DNA of 64,000 nucleotides from Ardenticatenaceae bacterium (GCA_030065875.1 JASJCR010000014.1:17341-81340); one strand, 5' to 3'. Counted from the first letter of the stretch, positions 1-9,108 are shown. Notes: generated by a model from the letters alone, not told the origin. Translations and numbers: made by a program.

Positions 1-133
1 CGATTGGATTTTAAGATTACAATCATAATGTTGTCCGTCCTCTTTCTTCCTCAAACGGCTATCGGGAAGATAAATTTTGATTGCCTCCACGGCCATTCTG
101 CGAGAAAATCCCTAAAAGTTTAAGGAGATAGAG

Positions 134-1261
134 ATGCCAGGATTACTCCCCCATATTGACCCTGATGGTCTGCTTGAATATTCAGTTGTTTACACCGATC
201 GGGCCCTAAACCACATGTCCCTCTCATTTCAGCAGGTGATGAATGATATTTCAGCCACGCTGAAAAAAGTGTACAACGCACATGCCGTGGCCGTTGTGCC
301 CGGCAGCGGCACCTTTGGTATGGAAGCGGTGGCCCGTCAATTCGCCTCAAATCGCAAATGCCTGGTCATTCGCAACGGCTGGTTTAGCTACCGCTGGACC
401 CAAATCTTTGACATGGGAAACATTCCGGCCGCGTCGGTTGTGCTCAAAGCTCGGCGCGTCAAAGAAGAGCATCATGCTCCTTTTGCCCCACCGGCAATCG
501 CAGAGGTTGTGGAAACGATAAAAAAAGAAAAGCCGGATGTTGTTTTTGCTCCGCACGTGGAAACCTCTGCCGGGATGATCTTGCCTGATGAATATCTCAA
601 GGCGGTCTCGGAAGCGGTGCACAGCGTGGGCGGGATGTTTGTCCTCGACTGTATCGCTTCGGGAACCATCTGGGTAGACATGAAGGCCTGTGGTGTCGAT
701 GTGTTAATTAGCGCCCCTCAAAAAGGGTGGAGCGGTTCTCCATCGAGCGGTCTGGTGATGATGAGCGAGCTGGCGCGGGAAAGGATCGATGAAACAACAA
801 GCTCCAGCTTTGCCTGTGATTTGCGCAAATGGCTGCAAATCATGGAAACGTATGAAAATGGCGGGCACGCATATCACGCCACCATGCCGACCGATGCTTT
901 AACGAATTTCCGCGACGTCATGAAAGAGGCGGAAGCGTATGGTTTTGACAAGGTCTGTATGGAGCAGCAGGAGCTTGGGGAGAAAATCCGGGCCTTACTG
1001 GAAAGCAAAGGGTTTAAAAGCGTTGCTGCTGAAGGGTACAAAGCCCCTGGGGTGGTTGTGAGCTACACGGATGATCCAGAGATCCACAACGGGAAAAAAT
1101 TTAAGCAGGCTGGGATTCAAATTGCGGCTGGGGTACCTCTGAAATGCGATGAACCGGCCGATTTTCGCACTTTTCGCCTCGGCTTATTTGGGCTGGACAA
1201 ACTGCACAACGTGGATCGAACGGTCGAAACGCTGGCCAAAGCGATTGATCAATTTTGCTAG
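134..1261 (+). CDS. Class V PLP-dependent aminotransferase
   Basis: This 375-residue protein has the fold-type I class V aminotransferase pattern (alanine-glyoxylate/serine-pyruvate aminotransferase group, cytosolic). The glycine-rich stretch PGSGTFGMEAVARQF near residue 57 should contact the PLP phosphate. VLDCIASG supplies the Asp that pairs with the pyridine nitrogen. SAPQKGWSG carries the likely Schiff-base lysine, K197. The ATG has a good Shine-Dalgarno, AAGGAGA at 121-127. The substrate cannot be fixed from the sequence: this family also contains phosphonate and cysteine-handling enzymes. A membrane-protein gene follows 16 nt downstream, but no shared function is apparent. Confidence 0.9.
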   Translation: MPGLLPHIDPDGLLEYSVVYTDRALNHMSLSFQQVMNDISATLKKVYNAHAVAVVPGSGTFGMEAVARQFASNRKCLVIRNGWFSYRWTQIFDMGNIPAASVVLKARRVKEEHHAPFAPPAIAEVVETIKKEKPDVVFAPHVETSAGMILPDEYLKAVSEAVHSVGGMFVLDCIASGTIWVDMKACGVDVLISAPQKGWSGSPSSGLVMMSELARERIDETTSSSFACDLRKWLQIMETYENGGHAYHATMPTDALTNFRDVMKEAEAYGFDKVCMEQQELGEKIRALLESKGFKSVAAEGYKAPGVVVSYTDDPEIHNGKKFKQAGIQIAAGVPLKCDEPADFRTFRLGLFGLDKLHNVDRTVETLAKAIDQFC

Positions 1262-1277
1262 AAGCTGATACGATCGT

Positions 1278-3782
1278 ATGCGCGCGCTTTTTTCAAAATT
1301 TTGGGTAAGCCTGCTCTACTTGGGAGTGGTTTTAATTCTTACTTGGCCCCTTGCAGCCAGATTCTCTACAGATTTTGGTGGCGGCCGGAGTGACCTCCTC
1401 GTTCATCAATGGACCTTTTGGTGGGTGAAAGAGGCCTTAGCTCAAGGTCAGAACCCCTTTTTTACAAACCATTTATATTTTCCCGAAGGAGTACCTTTAC
1501 TCTCACACAACATCGCCTGGTTGAATATCGCTTTTTGGCTTCCGATGCAAGCATTGACCGGCGTGATCGTGGCCTACAACCTGATGCTTTTGGCGATTTA
1601 TACCTTAAATGGAGTGACAGTCTATTTCCTGGCTCGGGAAATAGAACTGGATCCCTCGCCAGCTTTCCTTGCCGGGTTGGTGGTTTGCGCCTGGCCCTAT
1701 ACCCTTTCCCATTATGATCATCCCAATATCATCCTGCTTTTTCCGATGCCCCTAGCGCTGATCTTTCTGCGAAGGACCATTTTGAGGTTGAAGTGGCGAG
1801 ATGCTCTATTGACTGGCTTCTTTGTGGCTTTGTTAGGCATCGGCCGCTGGCAGTTGCTTTTGATGGGGCTGCCTTTGCTGGTGGGCTGCGGCCTTTTCTG
1901 GCTGGCTCGTTATCCCAGCGCACGCACCAAAGCCGGGATATTCCGCCTATCGGCCGCAGCCATCTTCTCTGGATTCTTGATGGTTCCCCTGGCTATTCCT
2001 CTGATTCAAAGTCAGCTGGGCGACAATGCCGCGCAGGTTGCGATTTACGAACCGGATAACGGCCGTACTGATTTGCTTGCTTATATTGTTCCACCTGATT
2101 TATACAACCGGGTGTGGGGTGAGCAAATCATGATTGAGAACCCACTGTACGAAGAAGCATACGAGCATATTGCTGCCAGTATTTATTATGTACCATTTTT
2201 AGGGTATTTAACGCTGTTTTTGCTTATTTTGGGCACGGTAGCTTACTGGAGACAGACCAAGTTGTGGTTTGGACTGTCTTTGCTTTACATAATATTTGCT
2301 GCGGGCCCGGAATTCGGTCTCAATAAGCAGCTTTTTCTAGAGGGATGGACGCCTTATGGGGTGATGTTGGAAGGGAATGTGATTGGTGATTTTATTCGCC
2401 GGCCACATCGCTTAAATATCATTTTGTCAATTCCGGTCGCGTTATTAGCCGGTTGGGGGGTAGCATCCATCATCGAACGGAAGCTTCTGACGCAAAACCG
2501 CCTGGCGAAGGCCGGCATCATCGGAGTGCTCGGGATCGTTATGGTGACGGAGACTCGCTTGAGCGTTCCTTACGAGACAACCGCCCTAATATCAACTTCC
2601 TGGCATAGTAACCTAGCTGAAGATCCTGAAAATTTTGGACTACTCGAGATTCCTGTCCACGATCGCGTTTATGACAAAACATACATGTTCTACCAGACTC
2701 AGCATGGCAAGCCGATTTTCTCTGGTCATGTATCCCGCATGCCAAATGAGGCGTGGCAGGCGTTGGCCCACTATCCTTGGACTAAAAATGTGGAGCCGGA
2801 TTTTAACCAGGTTGCGGTGGGTCGAGAATTACGCAACCTGCACAATGACAACTTCCGCTATCTAGTTTTACACAAAGAGTTTCTAGATTCCGGTTTGCAG
2901 GAATTGTGGCGAGATTGGTTGACAATTGAGCCCTATTTTGAAGATGATCAGGTTATCGTTTACCAGACTGACCTCTCCACCGGCTCACAATTTTCAACCG
3001 ACGTCCAACTGACTCCTTCAATTGGGTTGATTCGAACCCATTTTGCCCCCACGATAGTCAGCCAGGGAGGGTTAATCAAGGTGGATGCGCGTTGGGCAAC
3101 AACCGATGTTCCGGTCGATGATTACCTGGTTTGTCTCGATTTTTGGCATGCCGAGTTGATCAGAAGTCAATCATTCCCCAGCCCGTGGGCTAATTGCGAA
3201 TCGATTATTCCTGATTATGATACTGGTGAATGGTTGTCTCATGATGTAAACCGTGGCTCTCACCGACTTCCGGTCCCTATCGATTTACCCGCAGGAGATT
3301 ATGAGGTGGTTTTGGGCATGGTCAAGGATGATGTCGGTCGCCAGCCGGTTGGCCAAACGATCGCTCTGGGCTCTGCGATCGTTCACCCTTATCCTCCCGA
3401 ACAGACAGTCGAAATTGCCTGGCAAAATGACATTAGCTTGCTCGGTTATGAGCTTTCGTCTTCGACCGAAACACTCCTGTTTGTCCCTTATTGGCAGGGG
3501 AGCAGGCCGCTTTCTGCTTCTTATAAATTATTTGTGCATCTAGTGGATCCACAATCAGGAGAAGTGGTTGCTCAAAGCGATGTAGTGCCTCGCAACTGGA
3601 CATATCCGACCAATATTTGGGAGCCGAGGGAGATTGTTCGTGATGAGATTGCGATTGCGATTGATTCTCTTGCGGCTGGCCATTACGAAATCTGGTTGGG
3701 TTGGTATGATAATGTGACGGTAGAGCAGGTTCTGACGAAAAATGAAAATCCACGGATATTTCTGACTAGCTTCACAAAATAG
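1278..3782 (+). CDS. Large polytopic membrane protein, GT-C glycosyltransferase-like
   Basis: This 834-residue protein has about ten hydrophobic segments in its first ~430 residues. An early acidic/aromatic loop (TDFGGGRSDLLVHQW) lies after the first membrane helix, where GT-C lipid-linked-sugar glycosyltransferases keep their catalytic acid. The C-terminal ~400 residues are soluble and beta-rich, with two sandwich-like modules near 560-680 and 690-834. Long GT-C-like proteins of this build are common in Chloroflexota and are usually annotated as hypothetical or mannosyltransferase-like. Donor and acceptor are unknown. It starts 16 nt after the aminotransferase stop without a clear Shine-Dalgarno, so co-transcription is possible but unproven. 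Confidence 0.65.
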   Translation: MRALFSKFWVSLLYLGVVLILTWPLAARFSTDFGGGRSDLLVHQWTFWWVKEALAQGQNPFFTNHLYFPEGVPLLSHNIAWLNIAFWLPMQALTGVIVAYNLMLLAIYTLNGVTVYFLAREIELDPSPAFLAGLVVCAWPYTLSHYDHPNIILLFPMPLALIFLRRTILRLKWRDALLTGFFVALLGIGRWQLLLMGLPLLVGCGLFWLARYPSARTKAGIFRLSAAAIFSGFLMVPLAIPLIQSQLGDNAAQVAIYEPDNGRTDLLAYIVPPDLYNRVWGEQIMIENPLYEEAYEHIAASIYYVPFLGYLTLFLLILGTVAYWRQTKLWFGLSLLYIIFAAGPEFGLNKQLFLEGWTPYGVMLEGNVIGDFIRRPHRLNIILSIPVALLAGWGVASIIERKLLTQNRLAKAGIIGVLGIVMVTETRLSVPYETTALISTSWHSNLAEDPENFGLLEIPVHDRVYDKTYMFYQTQHGKPIFSGHVSRMPNEAWQALAHYPWTKNVEPDFNQVAVGRELRNLHNDNFRYLVLHKEFLDSGLQELWRDWLTIEPYFEDDQVIVYQTDLSTGSQFSTDVQLTPSIGLIRTHFAPTIVSQGGLIKVDARWATTDVPVDDYLVCLDFWHAELIRSQSFPSPWANCESIIPDYDTGEWLSHDVNRGSHRLPVPIDLPAGDYEVVLGMVKDDVGRQPVGQTIALGSAIVHPYPPEQTVEIAWQNDISLLGYELSSSTETLLFVPYWQGSRPLSASYKLFVHLVDPQSGEVVAQSDVVPRNWTYPTNIWEPREIVRDEIAIAIDSLAAGHYEIWLGWYDNVTVEQVLTKNENPRIFLTSFTK

Positions 3783-3955
3783 GAGGAGTGTCTTCTATCT
3801 AATTTTTACTCATTGAATCATTACAAAGATCAACTACTCCATGTCTTTTTTACCCCTCCGGTTTTTGGGCATTTTGCACAAATGCCTGTCCGGTTGTGAG
3901 TCTACTTTTATCTGCGAAAATCTGCGCAATCTGCGGACCTTTATTTCGCCACTCT

Positions 3956-4723
3956 TTATGTTTTTCCCGTTTGAGGATCAAGATCAATAATCAACGCGGC
4001 GTGATCGCTAAGCGCCTCACGCCGCTCCGGTTGCTGCGGGTCATCTCCCCATTCGTGACGGGCCCCTTTTAGAGCAGAGCGAAATTCCGGATTGAGAAAC
4101 GCATAATCGAGCCGAAACCCGTTGTTGCGGTGAGAATACCAGGTGAACTCCCGTCGATTTCCGTGCAAATGGCGAAACCCATCAACCCACTGGCGTTTTT
4201 CCATTTCTTCCAGCCACGCATGCTCCCGCTTAAAAATAGGAGGGGATGTGGCTTTTTCCTCATCAATACCCCGCTTGCCGCAGTTGGTGTCGCCCCCCAA
4301 AATGGCCGGTCCTGAATCCCATTGATCGATCATTTTTAAGACAGCGTCCAAATACGGATATTTTAATTCCGGATGGGTGTAATTCGGAACGTGCATCAAC
4401 CCCAAAGTAAACGGCCGCGGCGCTTGAATGGAAGCCAGCAGCCATCGTTCACGATTTTGCGGCGTGTTTTTTAGCTGCAGCGGCCGCAGAGGCCAGCGGC
4501 TGGCCAGCAAAAGGGCGTTTTTCGCCTTTGATTGAGGATTAATGGTAGAAAGCTGATGGGCATAGCCGTCCTGGTGGAGATCGGCCGCCAATTTTTGGCT
4601 GGATGGGGTGCCCCGGAACTCTGATAAGCCGATGATGTCCGGCCGCCAGGTCAACAGTTGGGAGAAAATGCCGTCAGCACGTCTACCGCCTCCGGCGCGA
4701 ATATTCCAAAAAATGATGCGCAT
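3956..4723 (-). CDS. Endonuclease/exonuclease/phosphatase (EEP) family hydrolase
   Basis: EEP-superfamily metal-dependent phosphodiesterase of about 255 residues. The diagnostic motifs occur in order: FWNIRAG (metal-site Asn) at the very N-terminus, IIGLSEFRG (metal-binding Glu), GGDTNCG (Asp/Asn pair) and the terminal SDHAALIIDL (catalytic Asp-His). The open frame extends 20 codons further upstream to 4783, but the fold begins at MRIIFWNI, so the ATG at 4723 is preferred. Neither candidate has a strong ribosome site. There is no signal peptide. The substrate could be DNA, a phospholipid or an inositol phosphate. The gene is on its own between unrelated neighbours. Confidence 0.8.
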   Translation of the reverse strand: MRIIFWNIRAGGGRRADGIFSQLLTWRPDIIGLSEFRGTPSSQKLAADLHQDGYAHQLSTINPQSKAKNALLLASRWPLRPLQLKNTPQNRERWLLASIQAPRPFTLGLMHVPNYTHPELKYPYLDAVLKMIDQWDSGPAILGGDTNCGKRGIDEEKATSPPIFKREHAWLEEMEKRQWVDGFRHLHGNRREFTWYSHRNNGFRLDYAFLNPEFRSALKGARHEWGDDPQQPERREALSDHAALIIDLDPQTGKT

Positions 4724-4859
4724 AATGTATTTTTGGTGATTTGCCATTAAAGGGCAAATTTTAAGTACGAGGGGGTTGCTCATATAATTAAAAAACTGCT
4801 TTTGAAAACTTTATTAATACCCTCATCCTTTTCCCAAATGATGGGGAAGATAACTATCC

Positions 4860-4898
4860 TGAAATGAGTTGTGGCGCGCTGCGCCACAACTCATTTCA
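4860..4898. repeat. Perfect 18-bp inverted repeat, terminator-like
   Basis: The arms TGAAATGAGTTGTGGCGC and its exact complement are separated by a 3-nt loop (GCT). The hairpin lies between the divergent EEP hydrolase and the Cys/Met-metabolism enzyme gene. There is no strong T-run, so it may be a REP-type palindrome rather than a terminator. Confidence 0.7.
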
Positions 4899-4907
4899 AA
4901 AACTAAA

Positions 4908-4947
4908 AGCCCCCTTCCCTGGGGAAGGGGGTTGGGGGATGGGGAAA
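4908..4947 (+). repeat. Dispersed GC-rich intergenic repeat (CCCCTTCCC...GGGAAGGGG)
   Basis: A C-rich/G-rich stretch forms a 10-bp hairpin at 4910-4931 and continues GTTGGGGGATGGGG. When translated it gives the spurious peptide SPLPWGRGLGDGE, a well-known signature of this intergenic repeat in many bacterial genomes. It sits in the 5' leader of the downstream gene and explains why the open frame runs upstream of the real start. Confidence 0.7.
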
Positions 4948-4964
4948 ATCAGAAGAGAGGATTT

Positions 4965-6074
4965 ATGAAAATCGAAACCATCGCCATTCAGGCCGGACGC
5001 AATCCGGATCGCCAAATCGGGGCGGTGATGCCCCCCATTCATCTGTCAACCACCTTTATTCGCGGCAACGAAGGTGAGTATGTCTATTCTCGGACCGGTA
5101 ACCCCAATCGCGACGCCCTCGAAGATTGTCTGACCGCTCTCGAAGGGGGGGCCGGGGCGATCGCTTTTTCGTCGGGGATGGCGGCGATGGCCAGCATTTT
5201 TCAGGCGCTGAAACAGGGAGATCACGTCATTTTGCCGGACGATACCTACTTTGGCGTACGCGAGCTGGTCACTACCATGTTGGTTGACTGGGGGTTGACT
5301 TACTCGATGGTCGATATGACCGACTTGAACGCCGTGGATCAGGCGGTACAGAACAATACCAAATTAATATGGATCGAGACCCCATCCAATCCGATGTTAA
5401 AAATCACCGATGTGGCGGCCGTGGCCGAGATCGCTCACGCAGCGGGGGCGCTGTGTGCGGTAGACGGCACCTGGGCCACCCCTCTTCTGCAGCGCTGTCT
5501 GGACCTGGGGGCTGATTTGGTCGCTCATTCGACGACTAAATATTTAGGGGGACACAGCGATCTGCTGGGCGGGATTGTCGTGGCCAAAGAAGACAACGAC
5601 TTTTTGGAGCGGATCCGTAAAGTGCAGCACATTGGGGGTGCGGCTCCCAGCGGTTTTGACAGCTGGCTTTTACTGCGCGGTATCCGCACTTTACCTTATC
5701 GCATGCGAGCTCACTGCCACAATGCGCTCAAAATCGCTCAGTTTTTAGCAGATCATCCCCAGGTTCATACCGTTCACTATCCAGGATTAGAAAGCCACCC
5801 CGGTCATGCTGTGGCTCAGAAACAAATGAGCGATTTCGGGGGCATGATGTCTATTCAGGTGGTGGGGGGATCTGAAAAAGCGGCGCGGGTGGCCGCCAGC
5901 ACCAAAATTTTTGCCCAGGCCACAAGCTTGGGAGGAGTCGAAAGTTTAATTGAACATCGGGCGCCGGTCGAAGATGAGAACACCAAAACGCCTTGGGATC
6001 TTTTGCGCATCTCGGTTGGCCTGGAACATGCGGATGACCTGATTGAGGATCTCGCCCAGGCTTTAAGATCTTAA
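4965..6074 (+). CDS. Cys/Met-metabolism PLP enzyme (cystathionine gamma-synthase/lyase family)
   Basis: The 369-residue protein belongs to the trans-sulfuration PLP family. Seen in order: YSRTGNPNRDALEDCL (substrate/PLP region), SGMAAMASIF (phosphate-binding turn), WIETPSNPMLKITD, and AHSTTKYLGGHSD, where K192 is the expected Schiff-base lysine. Its length is normal. It may act as cystathionine gamma-synthase, beta/gamma-lyase or O-acyl-homoserine sulfhydrylase; the sequence does not separate these. The ATG at 4965 is chosen because AGAGAGG precedes it and the family homology begins there. The longer open frame reads through the intergenic repeat. Confidence 0.9.
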   Translation: MKIETIAIQAGRNPDRQIGAVMPPIHLSTTFIRGNEGEYVYSRTGNPNRDALEDCLTALEGGAGAIAFSSGMAAMASIFQALKQGDHVILPDDTYFGVRELVTTMLVDWGLTYSMVDMTDLNAVDQAVQNNTKLIWIETPSNPMLKITDVAAVAEIAHAAGALCAVDGTWATPLLQRCLDLGADLVAHSTTKYLGGHSDLLGGIVVAKEDNDFLERIRKVQHIGGAAPSGFDSWLLLRGIRTLPYRMRAHCHNALKIAQFLADHPQVHTVHYPGLESHPGHAVAQKQMSDFGGMMSIQVVGGSEKAARVAASTKIFAQATSLGGVESLIEHRAPVEDENTKTPWDLLRISVGLEHADDLIEDLAQALRS

Positions 6075-6136
6075 TATGGTCAACTGCCCCTCTCCAAATC
6101 GGTTTAGGGGTTGTTTTTAGTCTACATTGCCACTTT

Positions 6137-6164
6137 GTAGGGCCGCAGCATGCTGCGGCCCTAC
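6137..6164. repeat. 28-bp perfect palindrome, short REP family (copy 1)
   Basis: The half-site GTAGGGCCGCAGCA is followed directly by its reverse complement. Related copies occur at 29016, 43019 and 43122. All lie between genes, which points to a dispersed REP-like element. Confidence 0.85.
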
Positions 6165-6326
6165 GGCGCAAGAAGGATCCACCTCGTTCTGTTTGACCAT
6201 AGGCTTGAACCTGTCCGCCTCTGAACCCGAATTGGAGAGGCGAGGGTGTTTAACGATATGGAAAAGGAAATTTTGCTGTCCGCCATTAAATTACCGTTGG
6301 AATGAAAAAATCACGTCCTTATAGGG

Positions 6327-6373
6327 TTGACAAAACCATATGTTACATGTAACATATGGTTTGTGTAACATAT
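6327..6373 (+). promoter_or_regulatory. padR promoter with 30-bp palindromic operator
   Basis: TTGACA at 6327-6332 and TAACAT at 6350-6355 are 17 bp apart. A perfect 30-bp palindrome (6333-6362, half-site AAACCATATGTTACA) fills the spacer and covers the -10 box. A third half-site, TGTAACATAT, follows at 6364-6373. The ATGT...ACAT symmetry matches known PadR operators. The placement implies that PadR represses its own gene. Confidence 0.85.
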
Positions 6374-6391
6374 TTTGTAAGGGAGGTTCCC

Positions 6392-6970
6392 ATGTCTATC
6401 AATTACGTCATTCTAGGCTATTTGAGCTGGCGGCCGATGACCGGCTACGATATTAAGAAAATTATCGCTGATGCGGAAACGCTTCCCTGGTCGGCCAACA
6501 ACAATCAAATTTACCGGGCCCTGATTAAACTACATCAAGATGGATGGGTCACAAAAACCATCGAAAATCAGGTTGGCGCGCCGGATCGTCACGTTTATGC
6601 CGTCACCCCAGCCGGCTTGGAGGCCCTAAAAGATTGGGTAGTGACCACGCCCGATCCCCCACAGTCAAAGAAGCCGTTTCTGGACCAGCTGATGTGGGCG
6701 GACTGCCTCGACGCGGCCGAAATGGATCAGCTGCTCGAGGCTTATATAGAAGCCGTAGGTGAAAAGCTGTTTTTCCTGCGCGTGCAGGCGGACGAAAAGC
6801 CCAACATGCCTGAGCGCACCCCACGCGAAACGTATCTGTGGGAGATGATCCATAAAAATTGGATCGCTCATTTTGAGCTGGAGCTTAAATGGGTCCGCCA
6901 AATGCGCGAAGAGTTAATGACGATGGAGAAGCAGCAGCAGCGCGAGCTGGCCCGTCAAGCCAGAGCTTAA
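6392..6970 (+). CDS. PadR-family transcriptional regulator
   Basis: The 192-residue protein has an N-terminal PadR winged helix (residues 1-~85). Its signature is YVILGYLSWRPMTGYDIKK followed by IYRALIKLHQDGW and the wing DRHVYAVTPAGLEAL. A helical C-terminal Vir-type dimerisation domain follows. PadR proteins are usually repressors released by small phenolic or hydrophobic ligands. The ATG at 6392 has GGGAGG at 6381-6386; the frame upstream of it overlaps the operator and is not translated. No transporter or decarboxylase target lies beside it, so the regulon beyond itself is unknown. Confidence 0.92.
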   Translation: MSINYVILGYLSWRPMTGYDIKKIIADAETLPWSANNNQIYRALIKLHQDGWVTKTIENQVGAPDRHVYAVTPAGLEALKDWVVTTPDPPQSKKPFLDQLMWADCLDAAEMDQLLEAYIEAVGEKLFFLRVQADEKPNMPERTPRETYLWEMIHKNWIAHFELELKWVRQMREELMTMEKQQQRELARQARA

Positions 6971-6981
6971 CCGTTTAATTT

Positions 6982-7047
6982 AGCCACGGGTTAACACCAA
7001 TTACTCTCTTTGGGTAAAATTCGGTGTTCACCTGTGGCTTTCTTTTT
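6982..7047. terminator. Convergent terminator between padR and the aldo/keto reductase gene
   Basis: The arms AGCCACGGGTTAACACC (6982-6998) and GGTGTTCACCTGTGGCT (7023-7039) pair with only two imperfect positions. A T-rich tract, TTTCTTTTT, follows on the plus strand. The hairpin serves padR and may serve the converging gene as well. Confidence 0.75.
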
Positions 7048-8071
7048 ATGCACGATGGTTATCGATCTGGGCAAACGTCTCCCCAAAAATGAGGCCGCGC
7101 ACGTGATCATCGCTCAAAAAGTCGAGGGGAAAGCCGCGCTTAAATTCAGATATCCCGTTGAGGACAGTCAAATCTTCGTGACTCAGCTCAAAATCAAGCA
7201 CCCCTAAATTGTCTTCAAGCTGGGCGGCCGTTCGCGCCCCAATAATGGGAATCAGGTGGCGAGCCTGCTGGTGAACCCAACGTATGGCCACCTGTGCTGG
7301 CGATCGGCCGATCTCCTGAGCAATTTCAGCCACTTTTTTGGCCAGGGCCATCCCACGCTCAGAAGCCGAGTTATAGCGCTTTGGCTGATCGCTATCTACG
7401 CTGTATTTTCCAGTTAAAACGCCCCCGGCTAGCATCCCCCAGCTGGTCACCGCCAGGTCAAACTGTTTGGCCATCGGAATTAACGCTCGCTCTCCATCAC
7501 GGCTGGCCACGCTGTACGGAAGCTGGATCGCGACCGGCCGGGTCAGTCCATACTGCTCTGCCAAGCCAATGGCGTAAGAAACAATCCAGGCCGGGGTATC
7601 AGAAAATCCAAAATAAAGTACCTTTCCTGCCCGGACTAGGTCATCCACACCGCGCATCACCTCCAATACCGGCGTGGTGAAATCCCACATGTGCAAGTAC
7701 AGCAGATCAATATGATCGGTATTCATGCGGCGCAGGCTTGCTTCAACGGAACGACGCAAATTTTTGCGGCTGTTGCCTCCCAAATTGGGATCCTTGCGAT
7801 TCCACGTATCCCCCATCAGGGTGTATTTCGTGGCCACCACGAAATAATCGCGATCGGAGGCGACAAATTCCCCCACAAATTTTTCGCTCGTTCCCTCGGT
7901 GTAATTACAGGCGGTATCGATGAAGTTACCCCCTCTATTTACAAACATGTCAAAAACCTTACGGCTTTCATCTTTGCTGGCCCCCCATCCCCAATCGTCT
8001 CCAAATGTCATGGTTCCCAGGCACAGTTCAGAGACCCGCAGGCCGCTGCGGCCGAGCAGTTTAAAGTTCAT
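7046..8071 (-). CDS. Aldo/keto reductase
   Basis: This 341-residue NADPH-dependent TIM-barrel oxidoreductase has the full catalytic tetrad: D52 and Y57 (IDTACNYTEG), K82 (VATKY) and H127 (LLYLHMWD). The C-terminal cofactor-binding part IPIIGARTAAQLEDNLG is present. It resembles the YajO/Tas-type reductases that reduce aldehydes and ketones in the cytosol. AGGAGA sits about 8 nt before the start. It lies 24 nt downstream of a merR-type gene on the same strand, so it is probably co-transcribed with its regulator and may detoxify the compound that the regulator senses. Confidence 0.93.
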   Translation of the reverse strand: MNFKLLGRSGLRVSELCLGTMTFGDDWGWGASKDESRKVFDMFVNRGGNFIDTACNYTEGTSEKFVGEFVASDRDYFVVATKYTLMGDTWNRKDPNLGGNSRKNLRRSVEASLRRMNTDHIDLLYLHMWDFTTPVLEVMRGVDDLVRAGKVLYFGFSDTPAWIVSYAIGLAEQYGLTRPVAIQLPYSVASRDGERALIPMAKQFDLAVTSWGMLAGGVLTGKYSVDSDQPKRYNSASERGMALAKKVAEIAQEIGRSPAQVAIRWVHQQARHLIPIIGARTAAQLEDNLGVLDFELSHEDLTVLNGISEFKRGFPLDFLSDDHVRGLIFGETFAQIDNHRA

Positions 8072-8095
8072 TATATTCTCCTGTTATTCAAATGG

Positions 8096-8983
8096 TTAAG
8101 TTAAGGAATGATCGTTTTTAGGCACTTTTTTGATGGGAAACTGCAGTTCGGTTACGTATTTTTCGGAGTTATCCGTGACAAAACTGGCCGGAAGATGATA
8201 CCCAACTTCCGTCGCCCCGAAGCGCAGGTAAACAACGCGGGTGTGTCCGGCCGTTTGAACCTCGCTGGCCGCAGCCCATTCAAAAAACGCTTCATACGCT
8301 CTTTTCAGATCACAATATGAGCCATGATGAACGACGCAGGCCATCTGGTCAACGGCCGGTAAACGATAAATCTGAATGGGCGGCTCAGGGGTGATGGCGC
8401 GATCCACGGGTACCATCACCTCCGCATCAACCCGATCTTCTGCCCGATGATGGGCAATCGCCAAGGGGGGCAGCTTGGCTCTGGCGTTAAATTTAGCCAC
8501 AAATGTTTCAACCGTATCAAACAGGCTGCCAACCTCGTTTGAATGATCCGAGATAACCCGCCGTACAGAAGCGATCAGCTGCTCGGCAACCGGTCGAACA
8601 ACCACATCATAGCGCAGGGGTTCCGCCTTTCCATCCAGCTGCTTTAAATGGGCCTCAAGCAAATTGAGGCGCTCCTGTTCGGTCGCAATTTGTTTCACAA
8701 TTTCCTGGCGCTTGAATTTGAGCATTCCCTTTAATTCTTCATTGGTGAACCCTTCTTCGAGGATTTCAGCCACCTGATCGAGGGAAAATCCAAGATCCTT
8801 GAGTGCGATTATCCGGTTCAGGCGCGGCAGCTGTTCTGCCGAGTAGTAACGGTAGTTGGTCTCCGGATCGACGGCTACCGGCCGCAGCAGACCCAGCCGA
8901 TCATAATAGCGCAGCATTTTGATGGTTACCCGGGCAAAACGGGCAAATTCACCGATGCGAAACGTTTGTTGAAAAATATCCAT
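8096..8983 (-). CDS. MerR-family regulator with GyrI-like effector domain
   Basis: 295 residues. The N-terminal MerR helix-turn-helix and wing span residues ~9-80 (FRIGEFARFARVTIKMLRYYDRLGLL, with NYRYYSAEQLPRL). A dimerising coiled coil follows (~85-125), then a GyrI-like small-molecule-binding domain (~130-295). This is the BmrR layout, in which a hydrophobic drug or metabolite turns the protein into an activator. It is the first gene of a two-gene unit with the aldo/keto reductase, and a MerR-type operator lies just upstream. The inducing ligand is unknown. Confidence 0.92.
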   Translation of the reverse strand: MDIFQQTFRIGEFARFARVTIKMLRYYDRLGLLRPVAVDPETNYRYYSAEQLPRLNRIIALKDLGFSLDQVAEILEEGFTNEELKGMLKFKRQEIVKQIATEQERLNLLEAHLKQLDGKAEPLRYDVVVRPVAEQLIASVRRVISDHSNEVGSLFDTVETFVAKFNARAKLPPLAIAHHRAEDRVDAEVMVPVDRAITPEPPIQIYRLPAVDQMACVVHHGSYCDLKRAYEAFFEWAAASEVQTAGHTRVVYLRFGATEVGYHLPASFVTDNSEKYVTELQFPIKKVPKNDHSLT

Positions 8984-8991
8984 CTCTTCCT

Positions 8992-9026
8992 ACTGTATAC
9001 TCTCCCCCAATAGGAGAGTCAAGGGA
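8992..9026 (-). promoter_or_regulatory. MerR-type promoter/operator
   Basis: Read on the minus strand, TTGACT is followed by a palindrome with 7-bp arms ACTCTCC/GGAGAGT (8999-9019) and then TATAC. MerR operators characteristically lie between the -35 and -10 boxes, as here. It should control the regulator and aldo/keto reductase pair. Confidence 0.75.
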
Positions 9027-9108
9027 AGGGAAAGATTCAGGTAAATACAGTTTGGCAGCTAACCTAATTCCTGTAAAATGCGCAGGGAAGCACGGCCGTA
9101 CGGGGCTG

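Larger units (their letters stand above)
6075..6391. other. Intergenic region before padR
   Basis: This 317-nt gap holds one copy of the GCAGCATGCTGC palindromic repeat (6137-6164) and the padR promoter/operator (6327-6373). I saw no further gene. Confidence 0.6.

Noticed and set aside
4869..4964. N-terminal 32-codon extension of the Cys/Met-metabolism enzyme (SPLPWGRGLGDGE)
   Set aside because: It is a translated intergenic repeat; the ribosome site and family homology support the start at 4965.
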